From: Algoriphagus lutimaris
GTDB lineage: Bacteria; Bacteroidota; Bacteroidia; Cytophagales; Cyclobacteriaceae
Assembly: GCF_017051705.1 (NCBI RefSeq)
Contig: NZ_JAFIDJ010000002.1
Span: 1,371,151-1,435,150 of the forward strand
DNA: 64,000 nucleotides
Direction: 5' to 3'
Positions within the stretch are counted from its first letter, which is position 1; each line of letters opens with the position of its first letter. Of the stretch, positions 44,278 to 52,194 are shown in pieces. Below the pieces are notes generated by a model, which did not search any database, was not told the origin of the DNA, and saw nothing but the letters and a program-made list of their open reading frames with translations. The position numbers were made by a program, and so were the translations under genes.

Positions 44278-45585
44278 TTATGGGATTCTTTCGATTTCTG
44301 CACCAATTGCATTTAATCGCTCGTCGATATTCTGATATCCTCTATCGATTTGTTCGATGTTATCAATGATGGAAGTCCCACTTGCCGATAAAGCTGCAAT
44401 CAACAGGGAAACACCCGCTCTAATATCCGGTGAAGTCATTCGGATTCCTCTCAATGGGTATTTTCTATCCAGCCCTATAACCGTCGCTCTATGAGGATCA
44501 CAAAGAATAATTTGTGCTCCCATATCAATCAATTTATCCACGAAGAATAAACGGCTTTCAAACATCTTTTGGTGTACCAATACGGTCCCTTTTGCTTGAG
44601 TAGCCGTCACGAGAACGATGCTCAACAAGTCAGGGGTAAAACCTGGCCAAATCGCATCGGCCACAGTTAGAATAGATCCGTCTATAAAGGTCTCGATTTC
44701 ATAATGTTTTTGGGCTGGAATAAAGATATCATCACCTTTGATTTCCAACTTAATTCCCATTCTACGAAATGTCTCAGGGATAATACCTAATCGATGAACC
44801 TGTGCATCTTTGATGGTGATTTCAGATTGAGTCATGGCCGCTAAGCCTATAAAAGACCCAATTTCAATCATGTCAGGAAGCATTTTATGTTTTGTGCCTC
44901 CTAGTTTTTCTACCCCTTCAATGGTCAGTAAATTCGAACCTACTCCTGTGATTTTTGCTCCCATGCGGTTTAACATGTCGCAGAGTTGTTGTAGGTAAGG
45001 TTCGCAGGCAGCATTATAAATAGTAGTGGTGCCTTCTGCCATAACTGCAGCCATGACGATATTGGCTGTTCCGGTTACGGAAGCTTCATCCAATAGCATG
45101 TAGCAGCCTTTTAGGCCTTTGCCGTCGATATGGAAAATCTCATTTTTGGCATCGTATCGGAATTTTGCACCCAGCTTTTGAAAGCCAAAAAAGTGAGTGT
45201 CCATTCTTCTTCTTCCAATCTTATCTCCTCCAGGTTTGGACAATTTCCCTGTTCCAAATCGAGCCAACAAGGGCCCCAAAATCATCACGGAACCTCGAAG
45301 AGAGGAAGCTTTTTTCAAAAACTCTTCCGTCTCCAGATAATCCAGATTGACCTGATCAGCTTTAAAAGAATAGGATTCTGGACCTAATTTAGTCACTTTG
45401 ACACCCATGTCACCCAGCAATTCGATCAGTTTATTTACATCACGAATATTTGGGATTTTATGTATGGTGACCTCCTCAGATGTGAGTAGGACAGCACAAA
45501 GGATTTGCAAAGCTTCGTTTTTTGCGCCTTGCGGGATGATCTCACCCTTAAGATGATTTCCCCCTTTAACCCGAAATGAAGCCAT
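44278..45585 (-). CDS. murA: UDP-GlcNAc enolpyruvyl transferase MurA with Asp at the fosfomycin site
   Basis: Cytoplasmic enzyme of the first committed step of peptidoglycan synthesis. The length of 435 residues is normal. Seen: catalytic Lys 22 in GAKNEALQ, and LPDMIEIGSFIGLAAM and DRGYQNIDERL further on. The active loop reads PGGDKIGRRRMDTH, so residue 121 is Asp where E. coli has Cys 115, the residue alkylated by fosfomycin. The same change occurs naturally in mycobacteria and chlamydiae and confers fosfomycin insensitivity. The start codon shares one base with the stop of the DUF4290 gene (TAATG), and a terminator follows. Confidence 0.96.
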   Translation of the reverse strand: MASFRVKGGNHLKGEIIPQGAKNEALQILCAVLLTSEEVTIHKIPNIRDVNKLIELLGDMGVKVTKLGPESYSFKADQVNLDYLETEEFLKKASSLRGSVMILGPLLARFGTGKLSKPGGDKIGRRRMDTHFFGFQKLGAKFRYDAKNEIFHIDGKGLKGCYMLLDEASVTGTANIVMAAVMAEGTTTIYNAACEPYLQQLCDMLNRMGAKITGVGSNLLTIEGVEKLGGTKHKMLPDMIEIGSFIGLAAMTQSEITIKDAQVHRLGIIPETFRRMGIKLEIKGDDIFIPAQKHYEIETFIDGSILTVADAIWPGFTPDLLSIVLVTATQAKGTVLVHQKMFESRLFFVDKLIDMGAQIILCDPHRATVIGLDRKYPLRGIRMTSPDIRAGVSLLIAALSASGTSIIDNIEQIDRGYQNIDERLNAIGAEIERIP

Positions 45586-46244
45586 TAATTTCTACGTTTT
45601 TTGTTGTGGTTGTTGTTGCGACGTTTGTTGGAATGCGAGCGCTTGTTTTTGTGGTTGTGTTCGTTTTGCGTAGGAAGCTTGAAATCTCTTCGGGTATTGG
45701 ATTCAAACAATCCGTTTTCTTTAACCTTTTCCAAGTCAATGTGAAGCTTTCCTTTGGATAAGGTTTTGATATCATCCAGGATGATTCCATCGTCAAAATT
45801 ATCCCTGTTCCAAGTAGAATGGAAACTTCTCATCAATTGCCCAATAAAGATGATGGCAGCTTCCTGCTCCTCATCATTCTCTATTTGAATGGCATTTTCA
45901 ATGAGTTTTTCAATGTTTCTACCGTAATGCTTGAACTTGATTTCCCCCTTTGGATAGCCAATAGGTTCAGGTTTCTTTCCTAAAAGTTCTTTTTCAGGCA
46001 TTGGAAAAGGACTGTCAACATCCAATTTGAAATCAGACATGATGTATAAATCATCCCAAAGCTTCTGATCATTCTCCTGCTTCAATGGAGGATTCAGTTG
46101 CTTGATGATTTCAATAGCGGTATAAGCACTAGCGGTGCGCTTATCGCGGTCTTCAATGCCTGTGATATGATCAACCAGGCGTTGAACGTTTTTGCCGTAT
46201 TCTTTCAAAATAAGTCTTTGTTTGTCAGGTTCAAGTTGCTCCAT
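45585..46244 (-). CDS. DUF4290 family protein
   Basis: Protein of 219 residues with the DUF4290 fold, found next to murA in Bacteroidota. Seen: LKEYGKNVQRLVDHITGIED and FKHYGRNIEKLIENAIQIEN, an internal repeat of the same helical unit, which suggests the domain itself is a duplication. The last 28 residues form a low-complexity tail rich in His, Asn, Lys and Arg, probably disordered. Cytoplasmic; no known function. Its tight coupling to murA suggests a wall-related or coexpressed role. Confidence 0.87.
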   Translation of the reverse strand: MEQLEPDKQRLILKEYGKNVQRLVDHITGIEDRDKRTASAYTAIEIIKQLNPPLKQENDQKLWDDLYIMSDFKLDVDSPFPMPEKELLGKKPEPIGYPKGEIKFKHYGRNIEKLIENAIQIENDEEQEAAIIFIGQLMRSFHSTWNRDNFDDGIILDDIKTLSKGKLHIDLEKVKENGLFESNTRRDFKLPTQNEHNHKNKRSHSNKRRNNNHNKKRRN

Positions 46245-46309
46245 GTGGCCTCCCTTTTTTGCATAGTAAAAGGTAACAAAAAATTACCAAATGTCAGGAG
46301 GGCAGGTGA

Positions 46310-48589
46310 TTAGTCTATAATTCTGAGCTTCGCAAAGCTAAGTAATAAAGTCTTCTCTCCAAAATGTTCGAATTGAATCCTTGCTTTTCTATTAAGTCCT
46401 TCAGTTTCAATTTTTTGAACTTTCCCAAAACCAAATTTGGGATGTTCCACCAGTTGCTCTGCTCTTAAGTTATTGGTATTTGAGGGTTTAAAATCAGGGC
46501 TAGGGGTATGTACCTTCATGCTACTGGGAACTCTCGATTCAGGTTTTTTCTTGATTCCAATGAACCCAGAACCAGCCTCTGTATTACTGGTTCTACCTGG
46601 TAATCCGTCTCTTCTAAAAGCTCCTGGCATTTCCCTACTGGCCACACGTTTGTTGATTTTAATGCAATTCGGGTCTACCTCTTCTAAAAACCGGCTAGGT
46701 TCACAATTTAACAATCTTCCAAATCTGTAACGTGTCAAGGCATAGGTAAAGTATAATTTATCCATGGCTCTGGTGGTGGCCACGTAAAATAATCTTCTTT
46801 CCTCTTCCAAATCCTCTCTGCTTTGCATCATCATTTGGGAAGGAAATAAGTCTTCCTCTAATCCCACCACAAATACTTGCTTAAACTCCAGTCCTTTGGA
46901 GGAGTGGATGGTCATTAAGGTAATTGCCTCTGTTTGGTCTTTGTCCTGATCGTTATCAGTAAGCAGGGCTATTTCCTGTAAAAAGGCTCCTAAACTCTTA
47001 TCCTCATTTTCAGGATTGTCTACATATTCCTTGATGGCGTTCAGGAGTTCCTGAACGTTTTCGTATCGATTGAGCCCTTCAATGGTTTTGTCTTCATAAA
47101 GTTCCCGAAGTAACCCACTTTGTTTAGCAATATTGTTTGCCGCTTCATAGGCGTCTTTGCGCTCTACATCAATTTGAAAAGCCTTGATCAAGGTGGCAAA
47201 ATTGTCTACCGCATTGCCAGCTCTTCCTGGTAAAAAGCTATGTGCATTTTTGACTACTTCCCATAAAGGGATGTCATGCTCATAAGCTGCCACCAGCATT
47301 TTCTCCACGGAAGTATCTCCGACTCCTCGTTTTGGATAATTGACAACTCGTTTGAATGCTTCTTCATCTGCTGGGTTAACGGTGAATCGCATATAGGCCA
47401 TCAAATCCTTGATTTCCTTTCGTTGGTAGAAAGAGAGACCTCCTACAATCTTGTAGGTCAGATTCATCTTTCTCAAGGCTTCTTCTATCGATCGAGACTG
47501 GGAGTTGGTTCGATACAGAATGGCAAAGTCATTATTGCTGAGCTTTTTATTATTCTTCTCTTCGAAAATCGTGTTGGCTACGATTCGACCCTCTTCATTA
47601 TCCGAACTCGCTTTGATCAATTCGATTTGATCTCCGTCCGGATTTGAGGTCCAGACTACTTTTTTCAGCTGGGCTTTATTCTTATCGATGATGGAGTTAG
47701 CCGCTTCCACGATGGTTTTTGTGGAACGATAATTCTGCTCTAGTTTCACCACAAAAAGGTCCGGATAGTCCTTTTCAAAATTTAGAATATTTTGAATATC
47801 GGCGCCTCGGAACGCATAGATACTTTGAGCATCGTCGCCTACCACGCAGATATTTTGGTGTACCGCAGCGAGCTTTTTGGTAATCAGGTATTGGGAGACG
47901 TTCGTATCCTGAAACTCGTCCACCATGATGTACTTGAAACGCTGCTGGTACTTATTCAACACGTCCAAATGATCCCTGAACAGGATGTTGGTATTGAATA
48001 ATAGATCATCAAAATCCATGGCTCCCGCTTTGAACAAGCGTTCTTGGTATCGTTGATAGATTTCACCCATTTTGGGCTTCATTGCAGCCTCATCATCCGC
48101 TTTGACAAAGGGATCGTTTTGATACGCTTGCCAGGAGATTAGGCGGTTTTTAGCTCCTGAGATTCGGGAAAGAACCGTGTTGGCTTTATATACCTTATCA
48201 TCCAAATGCATTCCCTTGACTATGGATCGGATCAAGGATTTGGAATCATCTGTATCATAAATGGTGAAATTGGAGGGATACCCAATCTTTTCTGATTCCA
48301 CGCGTAGGATTTTTGCAAAAACCGAGTGGAAGGTGCCCATCCAGGTATTTCTCGCTTCCAAACCGGCCAAGGATTCGATCCGGTGTTTCATCTCACTTGC
48401 AGCCTTGTTGGTAAAGGTCAATGAGAGAATATTGAATGCATCCACACCTTTGGCGTAGATTAAGTGCGCTATTCTATAGGTGAGTACCCTAGTTTTACCC
48501 GATCCGGCTCCTGCAATAATCATCACAGGGCCATCAGTATGTTCTACAGCTTCTCGTTGGGGTGGGTTTAAACTATCTAGGTAATCCAT
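46310..48589 (-). CDS. uvrD: UvrD/PcrA/Rep-type ATP-dependent DNA helicase
   Basis: Superfamily 1A 3'-5' helicase of 759 residues acting in repair and replication restart. Seen: NPPQREAVEH (Q motif), GAGSGKTRVLTYRI (motif I), VDEFQDTN (motif II), GDDAQSIYAFRGA (motif III), EQNYRST (motif IV), TIHSSKGLEF (motif V) and VATTRAMDKLY (motif VI). The C-terminus with EHPKFGFGKVQKIE followed by a Tudor-like stretch is typical of PcrA/UvrD for RNA polymerase contact. Whether it is UvrD or PcrA in name cannot be decided. Confidence 0.95.
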   Translation of the reverse strand: MDYLDSLNPPQREAVEHTDGPVMIIAGAGSGKTRVLTYRIAHLIYAKGVDAFNILSLTFTNKAASEMKHRIESLAGLEARNTWMGTFHSVFAKILRVESEKIGYPSNFTIYDTDDSKSLIRSIVKGMHLDDKVYKANTVLSRISGAKNRLISWQAYQNDPFVKADDEAAMKPKMGEIYQRYQERLFKAGAMDFDDLLFNTNILFRDHLDVLNKYQQRFKYIMVDEFQDTNVSQYLITKKLAAVHQNICVVGDDAQSIYAFRGADIQNILNFEKDYPDLFVVKLEQNYRSTKTIVEAANSIIDKNKAQLKKVVWTSNPDGDQIELIKASSDNEEGRIVANTIFEEKNNKKLSNNDFAILYRTNSQSRSIEEALRKMNLTYKIVGGLSFYQRKEIKDLMAYMRFTVNPADEEAFKRVVNYPKRGVGDTSVEKMLVAAYEHDIPLWEVVKNAHSFLPGRAGNAVDNFATLIKAFQIDVERKDAYEAANNIAKQSGLLRELYEDKTIEGLNRYENVQELLNAIKEYVDNPENEDKSLGAFLQEIALLTDNDQDKDQTEAITLMTIHSSKGLEFKQVFVVGLEEDLFPSQMMMQSREDLEEERRLFYVATTRAMDKLYFTYALTRYRFGRLLNCEPSRFLEEVDPNCIKINKRVASREMPGAFRRDGLPGRTSNTEAGSGFIGIKKKPESRVPSSMKVHTPSPDFKPSNTNNLRAEQLVEHPKFGFGKVQKIETEGLNRKARIQFEHFGEKTLLLSFAKLRIID

Positions 48590-49098
48590 TCTAAATCAAC
48601 TCTATTTTATTTACCTGGGTAAGAGAAATTTCATCTCTTGGACTCTTCATCTTAGGCTAAGGTTTAGGTGTCTCGCCCTTATCCAAAAAAGGCTATCTTT
48701 TTTAGAAGTCACTTATTTACTTACTTCAGTAAAGAATTTTTTGCCAATTAAATTCTTCTTCTTCTACAACTGAAAGGGATTAGCCTTTTCTGTAATACTC
48801 CTATTCTCCTTTGATGGTTTTTAGAAGGTAAAAGATAATACCTCTAACATCGTTTCAGGTTTTTGGAAAGGTAAGCAGGGTCATGACGAAAAGCCTTCTT
48901 GATCAAACTATTCCGGTCAAATTGTGTCGGAATACAAATAGAAATTTGATGAAAATGGCCAATTGCTTTCAGACTTTGATCCCTTTGTCTATTTATCAAA
49001 TGCTCATTTTGATGAGTCCGCAAAATAAATGAATTCAAAGTGAATATAAGTAATCGGCACTTCTTTGTTTCACTTCTTGCAGAATCATAGGAGATGAA
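48590..49098. other. 509-base intergenic stretch, nothing recognised
   Basis: AT-rich DNA between the helicase gene and the acyltransferase gene, both on the minus strand. The longest open frame (64 codons, TTG start, 48844-49038) has no protein-like features. I see no hairpin, tRNA or repeat. It presumably contains the helicase promoter. Confidence 0.5.
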
Positions 49099-49938
49099 TT
49101 AAAGTTTCCATCTTTTATGACTCCACAAATAAAGATCCGGTTGGGCCCGAATGTTTTGTTCCAGTCTTTTACAGAACTCATCCGTAATGCTATGTGGAGC
49201 GTGATCAGCGTAGGGAGGACTGGCTAAGTTTGAAAATTCAAATTTGTAATGCCCTCGTTTGATTTTAGTGATGGTGCCGAAAAACACGGGTAACTCCATC
49301 TTTTTGGCCATAAATTCCCCTCCTTCAAAAAACAGGGCCGGTCTATTTAAGAATTCCCGTTGGTACCTAGTTTCAGAAACTGGAGGTCTTTGGTCTGCGG
49401 CCAGGTGGACAATTCTAGGGTTTTTTCGCATTTGAATCATGCTTTTTCTAAAATCTTTCTTTTCGGTCATGACTCCCCCCAGCCTTGTCCTGATCTCGAG
49501 CATCATTTTATTGAAAAAGGCATTGTTCAGTTTCAAATAAACGGTTTCTGCCATTACTTGCGTATTAGAAGCAACTCCCAAAATGGCCATTTCCCAATTG
49601 AAAATATGCCCAGCCATCATCAAAGAACTTTTACCTCCTAATACGGGAGCATCTACCAGTTCTTGGTTGACCACGTGAAAACGTCTCTTCAGCTCTTTTT
49701 CAGAAATGGTCAGCATTTTAAATGTTTCAGCAAAAAATGCGTCTGTGAAATTTCTATAGAATTTGTTTCGAATGTCTTTTCTCTCTTTTTCAGATTTTTC
49801 CGGAAAGGCGAATTTCAAATTTTCGTCAATCACTTTTTTACGGTATCTGATGATGTAACGTGCTAATAAATACAGGACATCTGAGAATAAATAGAGGACT
49901 GGTAATGGTAATCGGGAGAAAAGCCTTAATAAAAACAT
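49099..49938 (-). CDS. LpxL/HtrB-type lipid A acyltransferase
   Basis: Membrane-associated acyltransferase, 279 residues, that adds a secondary acyl chain to lipid A or acts as a related lysophospholipid acyltransferase. I chose ATG 49938 (MFLLRLFSRLPLPVLYLFSD) because the hydrophobic anchor begins there; the TTG 20 codons upstream lies in the divergent promoter region. Seen: the HX4E motif GHIFNWEM, LAADQRP, and FEGGEFMAKKMELPVFFGTI, in the order of the LpxL/LpxM family. It is divergent from an ECF sigma factor gene. Confidence 0.88.
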   Translation of the reverse strand: MFLLRLFSRLPLPVLYLFSDVLYLLARYIIRYRKKVIDENLKFAFPEKSEKERKDIRNKFYRNFTDAFFAETFKMLTISEKELKRRFHVVNQELVDAPVLGGKSSLMMAGHIFNWEMAILGVASNTQVMAETVYLKLNNAFFNKMMLEIRTRLGGVMTEKKDFRKSMIQMRKNPRIVHLAADQRPPVSETRYQREFLNRPALFFEGGEFMAKKMELPVFFGTITKIKRGHYKFEFSNLASPPYADHAPHSITDEFCKRLEQNIRAQPDLYLWSHKRWKL

Positions 49939-49981
49939 CCTTGATGAAATTGGAAATACAGATTTTTTAGAGAGGGTTCTT

Positions 49982-50007
49982 GAACGTATTTTCTGCAATA
50001 TACGTTC
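49982..50007. promoter_or_regulatory. 8 bp dyad in the acyltransferase/sigma intergenic region
   Basis: Inverted repeat gaacgtat / atacgttc with a 10-base spacer, centred 67 bases upstream of the sigma factor start and 57 bases upstream of the acyltransferase start. The arms are 18 bases apart centre to centre, under two helical turns, suiting a dimeric regulator. No match to a known operator is claimed. Confidence 0.4.
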
Positions 50008-50061
50008 GAATTATTCTTATTTTCTAGTTATAATATACCTCAATCATTACTTTTGAGACTT

Positions 50062-50658
50062 ATGTCGGAAGTTCAGCGCAGAAAATATTCTCAAGAGCAA
50101 AAAAATGCCATCTTCGATGGAGAGTTTATGCCCAACATAGACTCCATGTATAATTTTGCTTATCGACTCACCTTTGATGAGGATGATGCCAAAGACTTGG
50201 TCCAAGATACCTACCTAAAAGCCTACCGCTTTATCAATTCATTTGAGCAAGGAACCAACGCGAAGGCTTGGTTGTTCCGAATCCTGAAAAACAGCTTCAT
50301 CAATGAGTACCGGAAGAAAAGTAAGCAACCTGCCAAGGTAGATTATCAGGAAGTTGAAACTTATTACAACTCAGATGATGTTGATTACCAAAGTACTACT
50401 GATCTGAGGGCAGAATCAGTGAAGGGAATGCTAGGAGATGAGATTTCCAATGCATTGAATAGCCTTGCAGTGGATTTTCGAACTGTTATTATCCTTTGTG
50501 ACCTTGAAGGGTTTACATATGAAGAAATGGCCAAGATTTTGGATATTCCCATTGGAACGGTCCGTTCTAGGCTACACAGAGCAAGAAATTTACTCAAAGA
50601 TAAGCTTAAGGGCTATGCCCAGCATATGGGGTATGACACAGACGAGGAGGAAAATTAA
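50062..50658 (+). CDS. ECF-type RNA polymerase sigma factor
   Basis: Group 4 sigma factor of 198 residues from ATG 50062 (an in-frame TTG at 50053 is possible). Seen: region 2 with YRLTFDEDDAKDLVQDTYLKA and WLFRILKNSFINEYRK, and region 4 with LEGFTYEEMAKILDIPIGTV and RSRLHRARNLLK (helix-turn-helix). The gene is followed after 12 bases by a cysteine-rich putative anti-sigma factor, the usual pairing. A dyad lies upstream. The target regulon is unknown. Confidence 0.93.
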   Translation: MSEVQRRKYSQEQKNAIFDGEFMPNIDSMYNFAYRLTFDEDDAKDLVQDTYLKAYRFINSFEQGTNAKAWLFRILKNSFINEYRKKSKQPAKVDYQEVETYYNSDDVDYQSTTDLRAESVKGMLGDEISNALNSLAVDFRTVIILCDLEGFTYEEMAKILDIPIGTVRSRLHRARNLLKDKLKGYAQHMGYDTDEEEN

Positions 50659-50670
50659 AGAAGATTTAGC

Positions 50671-50940
50671 ATGGATATGAATGAAGAAACATCTGAGTCG
50701 CGAAAATTAAAGTGCGATGATACCAGTAAGTGCTTTCAGCTGTTAGAAAGTATTCTAGACGGAGAAATAGACAATTCAAAAGAAGTTCTAAAAGAGAAGT
50801 TGGCAAAGTGCCAACCTTGTTTTGAACACTTTCATTTAGAACAGGCAATCCGTGATGTGCTGAAGACCAGATGCACCAAACAAGAAGTTCCTACTGAATT
50901 AGCTGATTGTATCCGTCAAAAAATTCAAGAGATCAAATAA
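50671..50940 (+). CDS. zinc-binding anti-sigma factor (ZAS-like)
   Basis: Small cytoplasmic protein of 89 residues encoded just after the sigma factor. Cys 47 and Cys 50 (AKCQPCFEHFHLE), with a nearby His, match the HCC-type zinc site of anti-sigma factors; further Cys at 15, 21, 68 and 80 could sense redox state. No membrane helix is present, so sensing would be inside the cell. The stop codon lies two bases before the gmk start, linking sigma control to gmk and nadD expression (inference). Confidence 0.78.
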   Translation: MDMNEETSESRKLKCDDTSKCFQLLESILDGEIDNSKEVLKEKLAKCQPCFEHFHLEQAIRDVLKTRCTKQEVPTELADCIRQKIQEIK

Positions 50941-50942
50941 AT

Positions 50943-51515
50943 ATGACTCAAGGAAAGGCTATTATTTTTTCCGCTCCCTCTGGATCGGGCAAAACTTCGT
51001 TAGTCAAACATTTAATTCAAAAGATCCCAACCTTGGGATTTTCTATTTCTGCCTGTACTCGAGATAAACGTGGAAGACACGAAGTTCATGGCAAAGACTA
51101 TTATTTTTTAAGCCAAGAAGAATTTAAGAAGCACATCGATAACGATGATTTCATTGAATGGGAAGAAGTATATGCGGGTAATTTTTATGGCACCCTCAAA
51201 GAAGAAATCCAGCGAATCTGGGATGCTGGTAAAACCGTGATCTTTGACGTGGATGTCAAAGGAGGTTTGGCTTTGAAAAAATATTTTGGAGATCAGGCCT
51301 TGGCGATTTTCGTAAAAGTCCCTTCCCTGGAAGTTCTCAAGACTCGTTTGAATGATCGAGGTACAGAATCTGAAGAGTCTCTTTCCAGAAGAATTTTCAA
51401 AGCGGAATTCGAGATGAAATTCGAGCCTCAATTTGATGTGACGATCGTCAATGATGATTTTGAAGTGTCTTCAGCAGAGGCGGAAAAATTAGTCAGAGAT
51501 TTTATAGCTCAATAG
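50943..51515 (+). CDS. gmk: guanylate kinase
   Basis: Phosphorylates GMP to GDP using ATP in purine salvage. I chose ATG 50943 (MTQGKAIIFSAPSGSGKTS); an upstream frame extension lies inside the anti-sigma gene. Seen: P-loop APSGSGKTSL, GKDYYFLSQEEF with GMP-binding residues, FDVDVKGGLALKKYF, and RIFKAEFEM. 190 residues, normal length. It is part of the sigma/anti-sigma/gmk/nadD run. Confidence 0.95.
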   Translation: MTQGKAIIFSAPSGSGKTSLVKHLIQKIPTLGFSISACTRDKRGRHEVHGKDYYFLSQEEFKKHIDNDDFIEWEEVYAGNFYGTLKEEIQRIWDAGKTVIFDVDVKGGLALKKYFGDQALAIFVKVPSLEVLKTRLNDRGTESEESLSRRIFKAEFEMKFEPQFDVTIVNDDFEVSSAEAEKLVRDFIAQ

Positions 51516-51519
51516 AATT

Positions 51520-52086
51520 TTGAAAATCGGACTCTATTTCGGCTCCTTCAATCCTATCCATATTGGTCACCTGATCATTGCAGATACCCTGCACGATCAA
51601 ACAGACTTAGAACAGGTTTGGTTTGTGGTCAGTCCCCAAAACCCCTTAAAGAAGCGACAATCTTTAATTCATGAATTTGACCGACTGAAAATGGTGGAAT
51701 TGGCAATAGAGGATAATTTTCATTTCAGGGCTTCTGATGTGGAGTTTTCCATGCCAAAGCCTAGCTATACGATTGATACTCTTGCCTACCTAACAGATCA
51801 ATATCCCCAGCATCAATTCTGTTTATTTTTAGGTTCTGATAATTTGACCCAACTGAAGCGTTGGAAAAACTATCAAATGATTCTCGATAACCATGAGATT
51901 TTTGTGTACCCCAGACCAGGAGAGTTAAAGACAGTTGATCATCCCAACATCAAAATGGTGGAAGCTCCTTTATTGGATATCTCTGCAACTTTTATTCGAA
52001 AATCAATATTGGAAGGGAAATCAGTGAGGTATTTATTGCCTGATGGGGTAGCAGAATATATTCGGGACAAGAAACTATATATGTAG
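51520..52086 (+). CDS. nadD: nicotinate-nucleotide adenylyltransferase NadD
   Basis: Cytoplasmic enzyme of NAD synthesis that adenylates nicotinate mononucleotide. The start codon is TTG at 51520, giving MKIGLYFGSFNPIHIGHLI, whose GSFNPIHIGH loop is the nucleotidyltransferase (T/H)xGH motif; no ATG start is available. The late ISATFIRKSI segment matches the ISxTxxR motif that binds ATP. 188 residues. It follows gmk after four bases. Confidence 0.95.
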   Translation: MKIGLYFGSFNPIHIGHLIIADTLHDQTDLEQVWFVVSPQNPLKKRQSLIHEFDRLKMVELAIEDNFHFRASDVEFSMPKPSYTIDTLAYLTDQYPQHQFCLFLGSDNLTQLKRWKNYQMILDNHEIFVYPRPGELKTVDHPNIKMVEAPLLDISATFIRKSILEGKSVRYLLPDGVAEYIRDKKLYM

Positions 52087-52194
52087 AATACTGTTCTTAA
52101 TCACATAAAACCTTGCAATAGGGCCTACTTTTTATTTTCTTTAGATTAAACCCAGAAACCGACTTTTTTCTTTCTTTCTTTCAAAGACAAGTTA

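Noticed and set aside
48844-49038. 64-codon minus-strand open frame
   Set aside because: TTG start, no protein-like pattern or neighbour support.
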